Source: JBBDIP01 sp050260675 (GTDB taxonomy: Bacteria; Bacillota; Sulfobacillia; Fermentithermobacillales; Fermentithermobacillaceae). Taken from it: DNA of 64,000 nt. Positions 24,976-33,185 of the stretch are shown piece after piece. Position numbers and translations under genes: made by a program. The stretch is from assembly GCA_050260675.1 (NCBI GenBank), contig JBLNCN010000011.1, positions 1-64,000 of the forward strand, given 5' to 3'. Position 1 is the first letter of the stretch. Every line of letters starts with the position of its first letter. The notes under the pieces are model-generated. The model was not told the DNA's origin. It ran no database searches and saw only the letters and a program-made list of their open reading frames with translations.

Positions 24976-27104
24976 TCAAGCGCCTTTCTCAGATGATCAG
25001 GGACGTTGAAGTCCTGTCGCTTCTTTGATTTGAGGTTCTCCCGAAGTCGACGTTCGAGCATAAGGGCGTTTTCTCCCTTGGATTTCTCAACCGCAAGGAG
25101 ATAGTTCGCAGCGAACCTGGCTTTGAGCTTGTCCCCCAGGTTCCAGTTGCAGCAAGTCAGCGCGGTATACACACGTTCGTCCTCTCCCTCGATTCTGCCG
25201 AACCACACACCTTTCCGGCATTCAGCCATAAGCGACTGTAGGAGATCCACGTTCTCACATGCACCTGTTATCAACAGGTCACACGTGTGATTGGCAAAAG
25301 CAAGATCATATTCAAACGTCTTCCCCTTGCCTGTTTCATCGCAGAAAGGCTGAATATTGCCGCCAATCGGAAGGTCGGTGAGTGTCTGCAGTTGTCTATA
25401 CTCATTCTTCGAATTAGCGTTCAGTTCAAAAGGCCAGCATGATTTCCACCGTGCACCTTTCACGCCGGACTCTCGATATGCCGGGTCAACATCAAGAATA
25501 CATGCTACCGGAGTTGGCATGGTATGCTTCGCAGGCTGACCGGGTGGCGAGCCAAACAGCCTAAGGAAGTGTTTGAACGCGGTCCCGTTGATTGGCACCA
25601 CAGAAACGTGACTAACCTTGAGTGAGAGGCCAACATATTCAGCCAAACAGGGAAGCAGAATCTGTTCGGCCGTACCTCCCACGAACACGACGCCTTTGCA
25701 GAAGAGCATAGTTGACTTTGTGGCGTCTAGAAAACGCTCAACGTAGTGCCGGGATCTAATATCATCGTCCGCCTGCGCATCGAAGACTCTGCCGGGGTAA
25801 GCGATAATTGTGTTCTTGGTCCTATCACACGTAATGCTGATTACCGAGTTGAGGTCAACGGCTGACGTGATATGTGTAGAGTGAGTGGTCACGAAGAGCT
25901 GATGGTTTCGGGCCTTTGTCTCTAGCTCACTCAGGAGGAATTTGAGGAACCTATGCTGCAATGCCGGATGGAGGTGAGCTTCAGGTTCCTCGATGCAAAG
26001 GACGTTGAAGACCTTCGCGTTTTCCCCAACTACGTCCGAACTCTTGATCTGGAGGTTGGCCAACACAAGAGAGATGTATACGAGGTTGTTGTAACCAAGT
26101 CCGTTAAGGGTAGCGGGCAAAGCTACACCTGTCGAGCTGTCACGGATCATCAGTCTCAGAGCTGCTAATAGATCGGACTCTGTCAGGCTCCCCTCCAAGC
26201 CCGGAACTCCGCCCACATCAGCTCCAGTCTGTTTGGCTATCCTGAGCACGTCATCTAGGTCAACCCTTCGTTCAATGTTGTCGATAACCTGCCTAGATAG
26301 ACGGTCGAACTCGTCTTTGGCATTCTGCCGTTCCGCATCGTCCTTTGCCTTCTTGTCGAGCACTCTATCGAGTATGTCACGAAGCATTGGATTCCTGCCC
26401 ATGAACAGCCTTGCTTGAACGTCCCTAATGGCATCCAGAGACTGAAAACTGATCTTGTCGAGCCATTCTCTTTCCGCACGAATCTCCGAGTCCGGATTTC
26501 CTCCCCATGTTCGAGCGACATAACGAGGCAAGTATCCTTCTACCAAGCGCCAATACTTAGACACATAAGTGTTCTCCTTGACGTTCTCCGTGGCGTTCTC
26601 CGTGGCGTTCTCCGTGGCGTTCTCCGAGGTCCTCTTCGGGGCGCTCTTCGGGGCGCCCTCAGAGGTACTCTCTAGGGTGCCTCCTGAGATGCCCCTATCC
26701 TGGAAGGTCTTCTCATCTAATCGTAGCTTCTTCAACTCTTCCCGTAGGGATTCAGCATCTCTCTGTGGGAGGAAGAACGCATAAGTAAGAGTCGCCTCCC
26801 AGGGACTCTCAATTCGCGTGAGCCACGACACAGCGAGAGCTTTGTGCTCAGGTGGTTCGTCCTTGGTCGAGGACAGAGTCACCGTTATTCTAATTCGAGG
26901 TTCACTGTCCAGACATGCTGACGGACGGTGGAAGTCATCCGCGGTAAGACCTTCGCGTCCGCCAAAAACGAGAGCTAGGGCTTGAAGGACTGTCGTTTTC
27001 CCCGCGTTGTTCTCGCCAATCAGGACATTCAGCCCAGGAGCAAATTCAACGGTGGTATCACGGAAGCATCTAAAGCCTTCAATGCGAACACGTGAAACGT
27101 ACAC
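24957..27104 (-). CDS. gajA: OLD-family ATPase-TOPRIM nuclease, GajA-like (Gabija)
   Basis: A 715-residue protein. The N-terminal ABC/AAA ATPase has Walker A LIGENNAGKTTVL (28-40), a signature/Walker B region VLCIEEPEAHLHP (about 370) and an H-loop FVTTHSTHIT. The C-terminal TOPRIM domain starts near VVFVGGTAEQILLP (about 470; usual EG is GG here, the following Glu is kept). The GTG start follows GGAGG. Longer than the roughly 580-residue reference GajA, partly because of a repetitive insert at about residues 141-176. In Gabija, nucleotide-depletion relieves inhibition of this nuclease, which nicks phage DNA. Paired with the UvrD-type gene downstream. Confidence 0.85.
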   Translation of the reverse strand: MYVSRVRIEGFRCFRDTTVEFAPGLNVLIGENNAGKTTVLQALALVFGGREGLTADDFHRPSACLDSEPRIRITVTLSSTKDEPPEHKALAVSWLTRIESPWEATLTYAFFLPQRDAESLREELKKLRLDEKTFQDRGISGGTLESTSEGAPKSAPKRTSENATENATENATENVKENTYVSKYWRLVEGYLPRYVARTWGGNPDSEIRAEREWLDKISFQSLDAIRDVQARLFMGRNPMLRDILDRVLDKKAKDDAERQNAKDEFDRLSRQVIDNIERRVDLDDVLRIAKQTGADVGGVPGLEGSLTESDLLAALRLMIRDSSTGVALPATLNGLGYNNLVYISLVLANLQIKSSDVVGENAKVFNVLCIEEPEAHLHPALQHRFLKFLLSELETKARNHQLFVTTHSTHITSAVDLNSVISITCDRTKNTIIAYPGRVFDAQADDDIRSRHYVERFLDATKSTMLFCKGVVFVGGTAEQILLPCLAEYVGLSLKVSHVSVVPINGTAFKHFLRLFGSPPGQPAKHTMPTPVACILDVDPAYRESGVKGARWKSCWPFELNANSKNEYRQLQTLTDLPIGGNIQPFCDETGKGKTFEYDLAFANHTCDLLITGACENVDLLQSLMAECRKGVWFGRIEGEDERVYTALTCCNWNLGDKLKARFAANYLLAVEKSKGENALMLERRLRENLKSKKRQDFNVPDHLRKALEWVCRD
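26578..26685. repeat. 12-bp tandem array inside gajA
   Basis: About nine units of 12 bases; three (26590-26625) are perfect GTGGCGTTCTCC on the plus strand and the rest are degenerate. On the coding strand they give tetrapeptides such as GTLE, STSE, GAPK, SAPK, RTSE, NATE (three times) and NVKE. Unit length is a multiple of three, so copy-number change would alter linker length without shifting the frame. Confidence 0.85.
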
Positions 27105-27309
27105 GACAATCCCTCCCCACAGCCTTTAGAAAGACGGCTTACGGCCTGAAAGTTCCTGGCTCATCTGCCTTCACGTTTGCCTAGTCAAGACGTAACTGCC
27201 AGTTCCATCGCCGCGAGCTGGCATGACCTCCAGACATGTCCCCAACGTTGCAGTACAACGAAGATGAATAGCATGGACTCTGCCTCGACGAGGACCCTGC
27301 ACGGCGTCG

Positions 27310-27861
27310 TCAATAGCAATTAAGGTAGAAGAGCTCAATCATGTCCATGATCAAGCCGGCTGGATCGGCACCCTTTTCTCGCAGATATGCGAGTTCCTTC
27401 AGGCGATCTGGCAGGATGAAGAGAATCACTTTCTTCTCAAGAGAGTAGACTTCGATCCTTCGTTTGTAGGCACTCTTTGCGGGTTCTGCACGGCAACACA
27501 TCAATGCCAGATTGCCGATCGTGGGCGTCAAGTACAGTCTGCACTGGTCTACCTCGGTACTAGTGAGGCGGCTCTTGGCATAATTCTTGAACTCACATAG
27601 AACCATTCTCGCACCAACGTCGTGATGGATCTGGCCCCATATTGTGTCAGTCGTAAAGCCTCTATTCGGGAACACGGCATCTCTTCGATCAATGCCTGAG
27701 TAAGTGCGAACCTGGATGTGGGGTGCAACAAGAGGCGGAACAAAGGCATACGTCAGGATCCTGGTACAGACATCTTCGAATTGCCTCCATCCTGCTTCTC
27801 CAAGGGGACAAGTGTCCAGCTCGTTCAGTAGCTCTAACAAAGTCGGTTGAGAAGGCATCAC
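27310..27861 (-). CDS. PD-(D/E)XK restriction-endonuclease-like protein
   Basis: A 183-residue protein. Features of an Mrr-like nuclease: WRQFEDVCTRIL (N-terminal Glu, about 29), GIDRRDAVFPN (catalytic Asp candidates 58 or 61) and ARMVLCEFKNYAKSRLT (E90-x-K92), followed by a strand and helix TIGNLALMCC. No membrane or ATPase part. The GTG start overlaps the TIR-Mrr gene stop by four bases (GTGA), so the two are made together. I infer a nuclease effector or partner of the TIR-Mrr protein. Confidence 0.7.
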   Translation of the reverse strand: MMPSQPTLLELLNELDTCPLGEAGWRQFEDVCTRILTYAFVPPLVAPHIQVRTYSGIDRRDAVFPNRGFTTDTIWGQIHHDVGARMVLCEFKNYAKSRLTSTEVDQCRLYLTPTIGNLALMCCRAEPAKSAYKRRIEVYSLEKKVILFILPDRLKELAYLREKGADPAGLIMDMIELFYLNCY

Positions 27862-28703
27862 CGAAGTCCCCCTCTGCCATCAGTACCCAGGTGCTTTTGA
27901 AGAACACCCGGCTTGGCCACCAGGAGAGCTACCAGCTCATCTCCCTCCATGGTCCTAATGACCACCCTGTCCCTTGAGGATACAGCAGCCAACCACTCGC
28001 GAGCTGCAGAAGTCAATCTACCTGTGGTGATAAACAGACCATGTGTTAGGACCTGAGCTCTCTTCAACTCGTCAACAAAGGCAGAGAGCGAACGGGTATC
28101 ACTGGTTCTGCTGGCCTTCAATTCCACTGCCCATACTTCTGTAACATGATTTCCAAATACATCGCGTCTCGAAAGCATCGCGCTGATGTCACCAGGGTCA
28201 ACCCGTTCAACAGACCTCCTCACATCAGTGAACCCGTATTCACGCAGCAGATCCATGATAAGCAACTCCAAATCTGTATGGCTGAGGCCGGTCAGATCGG
28301 CAGAGTCAAATCCCTCAATCTGGGAGAGAAGGACTCTGATGTCAGGAGAGTCACGAGATCCGAGATCCAACGGCCGATACGGCTGTAGGAATCCTGGGTA
28401 CCGCACACCGCCAAGCAGAACGGGGATCAAGAGAATCGATCTCGGGTTGAGCTCGTAGTCTATAAGTCTACAGATGCTCAGAAGCCACTCAGAATTCGCC
28501 GAATTCGAAGATATCACTGGTATCACGGTGCCGCCCGGGCCAAGGCTATAGTGGATGTCTTTCCACCACTCTGTCTCTGGCATATCTGCAAACGATAGCA
28601 GTACACGGTGCCCTGCTTTTTCAAGTTCCCGATGAATGAGCTCAGCAATCGGGGCATCCATGCTACTAGCGACCACAACGAAGGCACGTGGGCGCATGTC
28701 CAT
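27858..28703 (-). CDS. TIR domain fused to Mrr-type restriction endonuclease
   Basis: A 281-residue protein. Residues 5-110 fit a TIR fold: RAFVVVASSMDAPIAELI, GHRVLLSFADM, IPVISSNSANSEW and SILLIPVLLGG. The Glu expected four residues after the conserved Trp73 is Ile77, so NAD-cleaving activity is doubtful. Residues 145-265 fit an Mrr catalytic domain: Asp181 region, VWAVELKAS (E194-x-K196), AQVLTHGLFITTGRLTSAA, and a final MEGDELVALL. It overlaps the next nuclease gene by four bases. I infer that the TIR part senses a signal or oligomerises and the nuclease acts. Confidence 0.75.
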   Translation of the reverse strand: MDMRPRAFVVVASSMDAPIAELIHRELEKAGHRVLLSFADMPETEWWKDIHYSLGPGGTVIPVISSNSANSEWLLSICRLIDYELNPRSILLIPVLLGGVRYPGFLQPYRPLDLGSRDSPDIRVLLSQIEGFDSADLTGLSHTDLELLIMDLLREYGFTDVRRSVERVDPGDISAMLSRRDVFGNHVTEVWAVELKASRTSDTRSLSAFVDELKRAQVLTHGLFITTGRLTSAAREWLAAVSSRDRVVIRTMEGDELVALLVAKPGVLQKHLGTDGRGGLR

Positions 28704-29063
28704 GCACTCCCTTTAGGAGCCAGATTCCACCATCGAATCGTTCAACGAACAACGTGCCGGCTCCTCCTGTCCAGAGTGAAGAGGCGCGGTAGACACCTTT
28801 GTTCAAACATGTTCCTAGGGGAACCGGCTGTCCCTGTGAGCAGAAGACACAGCGGCTACTGCATAGCGCTAGGACATAGGCACTTGACAAGGGGCCAGAG
28901 ACTAGAGACTAGGCAGTTGTCAAACAGCCTACAAGCAGAAGTCATGGTCTTCATCCCATTGCAGTCAGAGTGTACTCAAATGCCCCTCGCAGGGAGCCTT
29001 GGCAGTCGTTCGGAAAAACAAAAAACCGCTCATTGAGCGGCTATTCTATTCCCTATTGGGTTA
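28704..29063. other. Gene-free stretch between defence genes and tRNA array
   Basis: No convincing gene. From about 28950 to 29063 it is similar to 8840-8940, including a degenerate GCAGTCA double motif and the terminator listed separately. A pair GGAGCC (28717-28722) and GGCTCC (28760-28765) may form a weak hairpin. The rest shows nothing I can name. Confidence 0.5.
29016..29041 (-). terminator. Rho-independent terminator of the tRNA array
   Basis: On the minus strand GCCGCTC AAT GAGCGG is followed by TTTTTTG, about 25 bases after the CCA end of tRNA-Val(GAC). A near copy stands at 8913-8938. Confidence 0.85.
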
Positions 29064-29140
<77 letters not shown>

Positions 29141-29149
29141 ACTGAACTT

Positions 29150-29223
<74 letters not shown>

Positions 29224-29311
29224 CCGTCTCAACCTTGGCTCAGCCGCCTGGACCGGCAGACCGGCCTATCCGGTATCTCAAAACCACGATAACCGTGGTC
29301 AGTGAAATCGA

Positions 29312-29386
29312 TGGAGCGGAAGACGGGATTCGAACCCGCGGCCCTCGCCTTGGCAAGGCGATGCTCTACCACTGAGCCACTTCCGC
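29312..29386 (-). tRNA. tRNA-Gly (anticodon GCC), CCA encoded
   Basis: Minus strand: acceptor GCGGAAG, anticodon stem TCGCC/GGCGA with loop TTGCCAA gives GCC, T arm GGTTCGAATCC, U discriminator and encoded CCA. Confidence 0.95.
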
Positions 29387-29392
29387 TCGACA

Positions 29393-29468
<76 letters not shown>

Positions 29469-29508
29469 ATGACTCGCGATTCCTGGACCCTGCGACTCGG
29501 GTTTGAGA

Positions 29509-29586
29509 TGGCGGAGGCGATGGGATTCGAACCCACGGTCTCGTGCGTGACAGGCACGTATGTTAGGCCAGCTACACCACGCCTCC
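29509..29586 (-). tRNA. tRNA-Asp (anticodon GTC), CCA encoded
   Basis: Minus strand: acceptor GGAGGCG, anticodon stem CGTGC/GCACG with loop CTGTCAC gives GTC, T arm GGTTCGAATCC, G discriminator and encoded CCA. Confidence 0.95.
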
Positions 29587-29604
29587 GCAACACTAGAACC
29601 CTAC

Positions 29605-29679
29605 TGGTGGGCGAAACAGGGATTGAACCTGTGACCCTCTGCGTGTAAGGCAGATGCTCTCCCGCTGAGCTATTCGCCC
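29605..29679 (-). tRNA. tRNA-Val (anticodon TAC), CCA encoded
   Basis: Minus strand: acceptor GGGCGAA, anticodon stem TCTGC/GCAGA with loop CTTACAC gives TAC, T arm GGTTCAATCC, encoded CCA. First tRNA of the array; the promoter should lie in 29680-29840. Confidence 0.95.
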
Positions 29680-29925
29680 GGCTGTCCGCATAGTCCCTGG
29701 ACGGACGTCGATCCTTAGTATAGCGAACCCGGCCTGCGAGGTCAACTCGCTTTAACCCAGGTTTTTGCGGGTCAGAACGCAAATCGCGTCCTTCGGCTAG
29801 AACAGGGTATCAAACCCATAGCCCCGGCGTCAACAGGATATGTGATACCCCTACGCGCTGCACCTGTGATGAAGGAGAACATGGCGTTGCATGGAATGTG
29901 CTCCCATTACATAGGAGGATTGAGT

Positions 29926-31524
29926 TTGGTAGAGCATAGCGGAGCGCGCGCTGCTTGGCGCCGGGTCGATAGGATGCAGCGCCCAGCTAGACTGGCCCTT
30001 GCTGCATTAGTGCCGGTTGTGCTGCTGGTGGCATCCGTCAGCACGAGTGTCTCCCCCGCCGCGGCATCCGCGGAGCCCGTTGTACGCCTGAGCTTCGTAG
30101 GAGACATCCTCCTGAACGGGACCGTCGGCGACCTGATCAAGGCTGAAGGTCCTCTTGCGCCTTGGAAAGGCGTGAAGGACCTCCTGTCGTCAGCCGACGT
30201 CACCTGCGGCAATCTGGAATGCGCGGTCGGGACTACCGGCACACCGTTGCCCGGCAAGACCTGGACCTTCCGCGCCGAGCCCGCGACCCTTCAAGGCCTG
30301 GTCGACAGTGGTTTTGATGTCGTGTCCCTGGCCAACAACCACACGCTGGACTACGGCGAGGAGTGCCTGCTCGAGACGGTGAATACGGTCGAAGCGACCG
30401 GCATCGACGCCATAGGAGCCGGAGCCAACGAAGCCGCAGCGAGAGAACCGTTTGTTCGCGAGATCAACGGCATCAAAGTAGGCATCCTGGCAACCGCGGT
30501 CACGGTCCCATCCGACACCTGGGCTGCCAAACCTGACAAGCCCGGTCTGGCCGTGGACTACCCAGGCTGGTTCCCGGGGATTGAGGCATCCATCCGTGAG
30601 CTCTCTCAGCGGGTCGACGTGGTCGTCGTATTTGTCCATTGGGGAGAAGAACGCACTCCGACTCCCGTCCAGTGGATCGAGCGAGTTCACAGCGCGATGA
30701 GGGGCGCGGGAGCCCACGCAATCATTGGCTCGCACCCTCACGTGCTTCACGGCGTCCGATATGACGGCAGGACCGTAACGGCCTACAGCCTGGGCAATTT
30801 CGTCTTTTCGACCAACCCGGCGCACCCGCAGTGCCAAGTGGGAACAATCCTGACCCTTACCGTCTCAAAAGGAAAGGTTGACGCGGTAGAACTAGTACCG
30901 ACCAAGATCGTCTGGGGGAAGACGTACCCCATGGAGGGCGCAGAGAGGGACAGCGCGCTGGCAACGATGTCCTCCCTATCCCGCCCTGTGGGCAGCGATG
31001 TAGATTCGGACGGAAGCGTCGTCCCCCTCATCTACACGGACATGCACAACCATTGGGCCAGGTTCACTGTGGGCAAGCTGGCCAGCCGGGGCTCGATAGA
31101 AGGCTACCCAGACATGACGTTCAGGCCCGACAACCCCGTCACCAAGGGAGAGTTCGCGGCCATGTTCGTTCGGGCCACTGCAACAGAAGCTGATATCGAA
31201 GCAGCTGCTTCGCCAGAAGAATGGAGTTACCCCTACCTCAAGTACTTGGCCGGCGCGGGCGCCATCCCCCCCGCCGACCCTCAATGGGGACAGGATATGC
31301 CCTGCAGCAGGCTGGATGCGATCACGGCCATGTGGAGGCTGGCGGTGAAGCCCGAGATATCGGAACCCTCCGAGGGCACTCCAGACCCGCAGGCGGCTGT
31401 CACCTGGGCCACGCAGAACGGGATCCTGCGAGGTTACGCTGACGGCTCCCTGCGCCTGGACGAAGTCATCTCCAGGGCCGAAATGGCGGTCATTGTGTTC
31501 AGGTATCTGGACCTCCCTCGTTAA
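29926..31524 (+). CDS. CapA-family metallophosphatase-like protein with S-layer homology repeats
   Basis: About 532 residues. After a signal peptide (hydrophobic LALAALVPVVLLVAS), the CapA/PgsA-type domain shows VRLSFVGDILLNGTVG, GNLECAVG, SLANNHTLDYG, VVVFVHWGEE and IIGSHPHVLHGV, metal-ligand motifs of this calcineurin-like family. Two or more SLH-like repeats follow (HWARFTVGKLASRGSIEGYP, then PDMTFRPDNPVTKGEFA), which would fix it to the cell wall. The TTG at 29926 has AGGAGG at seven bases; an ATG at 29881 is a weaker choice. CapA proteins are linked to capsular polyglutamate, but this one stands alone. Confidence 0.85.
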   Translation: MVEHSGARAAWRRVDRMQRPARLALAALVPVVLLVASVSTSVSPAAASAEPVVRLSFVGDILLNGTVGDLIKAEGPLAPWKGVKDLLSSADVTCGNLECAVGTTGTPLPGKTWTFRAEPATLQGLVDSGFDVVSLANNHTLDYGEECLLETVNTVEATGIDAIGAGANEAAAREPFVREINGIKVGILATAVTVPSDTWAAKPDKPGLAVDYPGWFPGIEASIRELSQRVDVVVVFVHWGEERTPTPVQWIERVHSAMRGAGAHAIIGSHPHVLHGVRYDGRTVTAYSLGNFVFSTNPAHPQCQVGTILTLTVSKGKVDAVELVPTKIVWGKTYPMEGAERDSALATMSSLSRPVGSDVDSDGSVVPLIYTDMHNHWARFTVGKLASRGSIEGYPDMTFRPDNPVTKGEFAAMFVRATATEADIEAAASPEEWSYPYLKYLAGAGAIPPADPQWGQDMPCSRLDAITAMWRLAVKPEISEPSEGTPDPQAAVTWATQNGILRGYADGSLRLDEVISRAEMAVIVFRYLDLPR

Positions 31525-31634
31525 GCGGCCGTCAAGGCAGCCGTCTACGTAATGCCCCAACTACGCTACCGACTGTAGGTCTGTCCAAAACGTCAACCGC
31601 ATAGGATTTTCCGTGAACTGAAGGAGGCGGTAAC

Positions 31635-32009
31635 GTGGAGGACATCGTGAGAGGGCTCCTTGAACAGGAGCAAAAGGCCAGAGAGAGGTATGCGGACCTG
31701 ATGGCCGAATCCCGGAGCGCTACCGAGAGGGAACTCATAGAGCGGATCCTCATCCAGAAGAAGTTTGAGATCGAGACGCTGAAGCTCCTCGCCAGCGGAA
31801 ACGTGCCGGCCCGCTTCATGGGTTTCGGTTCTATAACCGAGGACGACGTGAACTTCAGGGACTCCCCCACCCCTCAAGGCGTGGTGAAGCAGTCTCTCTC
31901 GCGTGGAACCCCCGTGATCCTTACCGATCGGCGGGGCAACTGGGTGGGCTTGCAGCTCTACGACGGCAAGGCCGGATGGGTATTCAAGGACTACGTCCGG
32001 TCGGGCTAG
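31635..32009 (+). CDS. Small protein with helical N-terminus and SH3-like domain
   Basis: A 124-residue protein from a GTG behind AAGGAGG. Residues 1-55 form amphipathic helices (EDIVRGLLEQEQKARERYA) reminiscent of ferritin-like hairpins. Residues 70-123 look like a bacterial SH3 domain (SRGTPVILTDRRGNWVGLQL then GWVFKDYVRSG). No signal peptide, so it is probably cytoplasmic or in the spore. The function is unknown. Confidence 0.75.
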   Translation: MEDIVRGLLEQEQKARERYADLMAESRSATERELIERILIQKKFEIETLKLLASGNVPARFMGFGSITEDDVNFRDSPTPQGVVKQSLSRGTPVILTDRRGNWVGLQLYDGKAGWVFKDYVRSG

Positions 32010-32052
32010 CGAGGGCATAGGAGCAGAGCGGCAAAAACAGGGAAAAACAGAG

Positions 32053-32090
32053 AGAGAGGTGGACTCTCGTCCACCTCCCGCATTTTCCTT
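32053..32090. terminator. Bidirectional terminator between convergent genes
   Basis: GAGGTGGAC / GTCCACCTC forms a nine-base-pair stem with a short loop. On the minus strand it is followed by TCTCTCTGTTTTTCCC; on the plus strand by a T-containing tail. It separates the SH3 gene from the convergent CAP-domain gene. Confidence 0.75.
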
Positions 32091-32127
32091 TCGTTGTCCT
32101 GCGATTCGGTCGTCGTTGCGTCCCGGC

Positions 32128-32844
32128 TTACTTCCCGATGAACATCTGGGTGAGCATCATCCCGTAGGGGCCACCCTCGATGATCCCGATCCCGATGTGG
32201 GTGAAGTTCGCGTTCAGGATATTGGCCCTGTGACCTGAGCTGTTCATCAGGTTGGTGTGGGCCCTTTCGACCGTTGACGCACCGGCCAGGTTCTCACCGG
32301 CAGTCCTGTAGGTCACGCCAGCCGACTTCATCATGTCGAACGGCGAACCGTAGGTCGGCGACTGGTGGGCGAAGTAGTTCTTGTCGATCATGTCCTGAGA
32401 CTTCATCCTCGCCAGTTTGACCAGCGTCATGTCGACTGCCAGGGGCTTCAGACCCGCCTTGGCCCTTTCCTGGTTCACCAGGTTGATCATCTGCTGCTCC
32501 TTGGCCGTAAGGCCGGTAGCAGGCGGAGTCTCGGGCTTCGGCTCAGGCGTCGGCGCGGGCTGCGGCGCCGGCTGAGGCGTCGGTGCGGGCTTCGGAGCCG
32601 GCTTGGGAGTCGTCGGCCTGTAGTAGCGCCAGATTAGCTCCCACGGGTACAGGCCTGCTCCGTAGACGTCTCGGAGCGGGAGGTCCATCCCTACCTCACC
32701 CGTCTTGGCGAACACGTACGCGGTGCTCCCGTCCCTCAAGGGCACGACGTAGCGGGTGAAGCCTGCAGCGGCTGCCTGGCCAGCGATCATCATGAAGGCC
32801 AAGACTGCAACTACCAGCAAAGTGGTTCTTCTATGTTTCTGCAA
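32128..32844 (-). CDS. CAP/SCP-domain (YkwD-like) secreted protein
   Basis: A 238-residue protein with a signal peptide (MQKHRRTTLLVVAVLAFMMI), an aromatic-rich stretch, a Pro-rich linker of PAPTPQPAP type (about 78-108), and a C-terminal CAP domain (about 113-238). CAP motifs: QQMINLVNQERAKAGLKPL, NYFAHQSPTYGSPF, AGENLAGAS, MNSSGHRANIL and IGIGIIEGG. CAP proteins of this type are common in spore-forming Bacillota (YkwD) and act outside the cell or in the spore coat. The ATG is preceded by GGGGGAGC. Confidence 0.88.
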   Translation of the reverse strand: MQKHRRTTLLVVAVLAFMMIAGQAAAAGFTRYVVPLRDGSTAYVFAKTGEVGMDLPLRDVYGAGLYPWELIWRYYRPTTPKPAPKPAPTPQPAPQPAPTPEPKPETPPATGLTAKEQQMINLVNQERAKAGLKPLAVDMTLVKLARMKSQDMIDKNYFAHQSPTYGSPFDMMKSAGVTYRTAGENLAGASTVERAHTNLMNSSGHRANILNANFTHIGIGIIEGGPYGMMLTQMFIGK

Positions 32845-33185
32845 TGTTGCTCCCCCTTTCTAGTCGTTCCTGGTGCCAAAACACATAATAAGTAATCGAG
32901 GGTACAAACCAAAATCTGTCCTGAGCAGCAATAAAGGGCAGAAACTGGGATAGCTCTGGCATGGGAAGGGTCGCTCCGGCTCTCTTAGATATGCACACCT
33001 CTGGGAGCTACTTCCTAACGTCGGAGCGGACCCGGCCGGAGGATGCACACGTCGAAGCCTGCCCTGGGTCTCGAGGCGGATAAGTGTTGAGCCGAAAGGT
33101 AGAAGGGCCTTCGGCCGATAAAGGAAAGCCAGGCGCCGGGACGCCTGGTCTCTAGTACTCTTCGGCTATCGGACTCCGCGAACGC
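32845..33185. other. Gene-free region upstream of the CAP gene
   Basis: Holds the terminator of the DUF3794 gene at its right end. A repeated GTGTGCAT (minus strand, about 33042-33049 and 32989-32997) is seen. I looked for c-di-GMP, c-di-AMP and cobalamin riboswitch cores and did not find a convincing match. The promoter of the CAP gene must lie here. Confidence 0.4.
33126..33152 (-). terminator. Terminator of the DUF3794 gene
   Basis: On the minus strand CCAGGCGTCCCGGCGCCTGG forms a stem followed by CTTTCCTTT, about 35 bases after the stop of the DUF3794 gene. Confidence 0.75.

Noticed and set aside
28666..28890. 74-residue minus-strand open frame upstream of the TIR-Mrr gene
   Set aside because: Overlaps the TIR-Mrr start in another frame, no ribosome site and no protein-like pattern.
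32845..33125. c-di-GMP or c-di-AMP riboswitch upstream of the CAP gene
   Set aside because: No consensus core for either class could be read on the minus strand.
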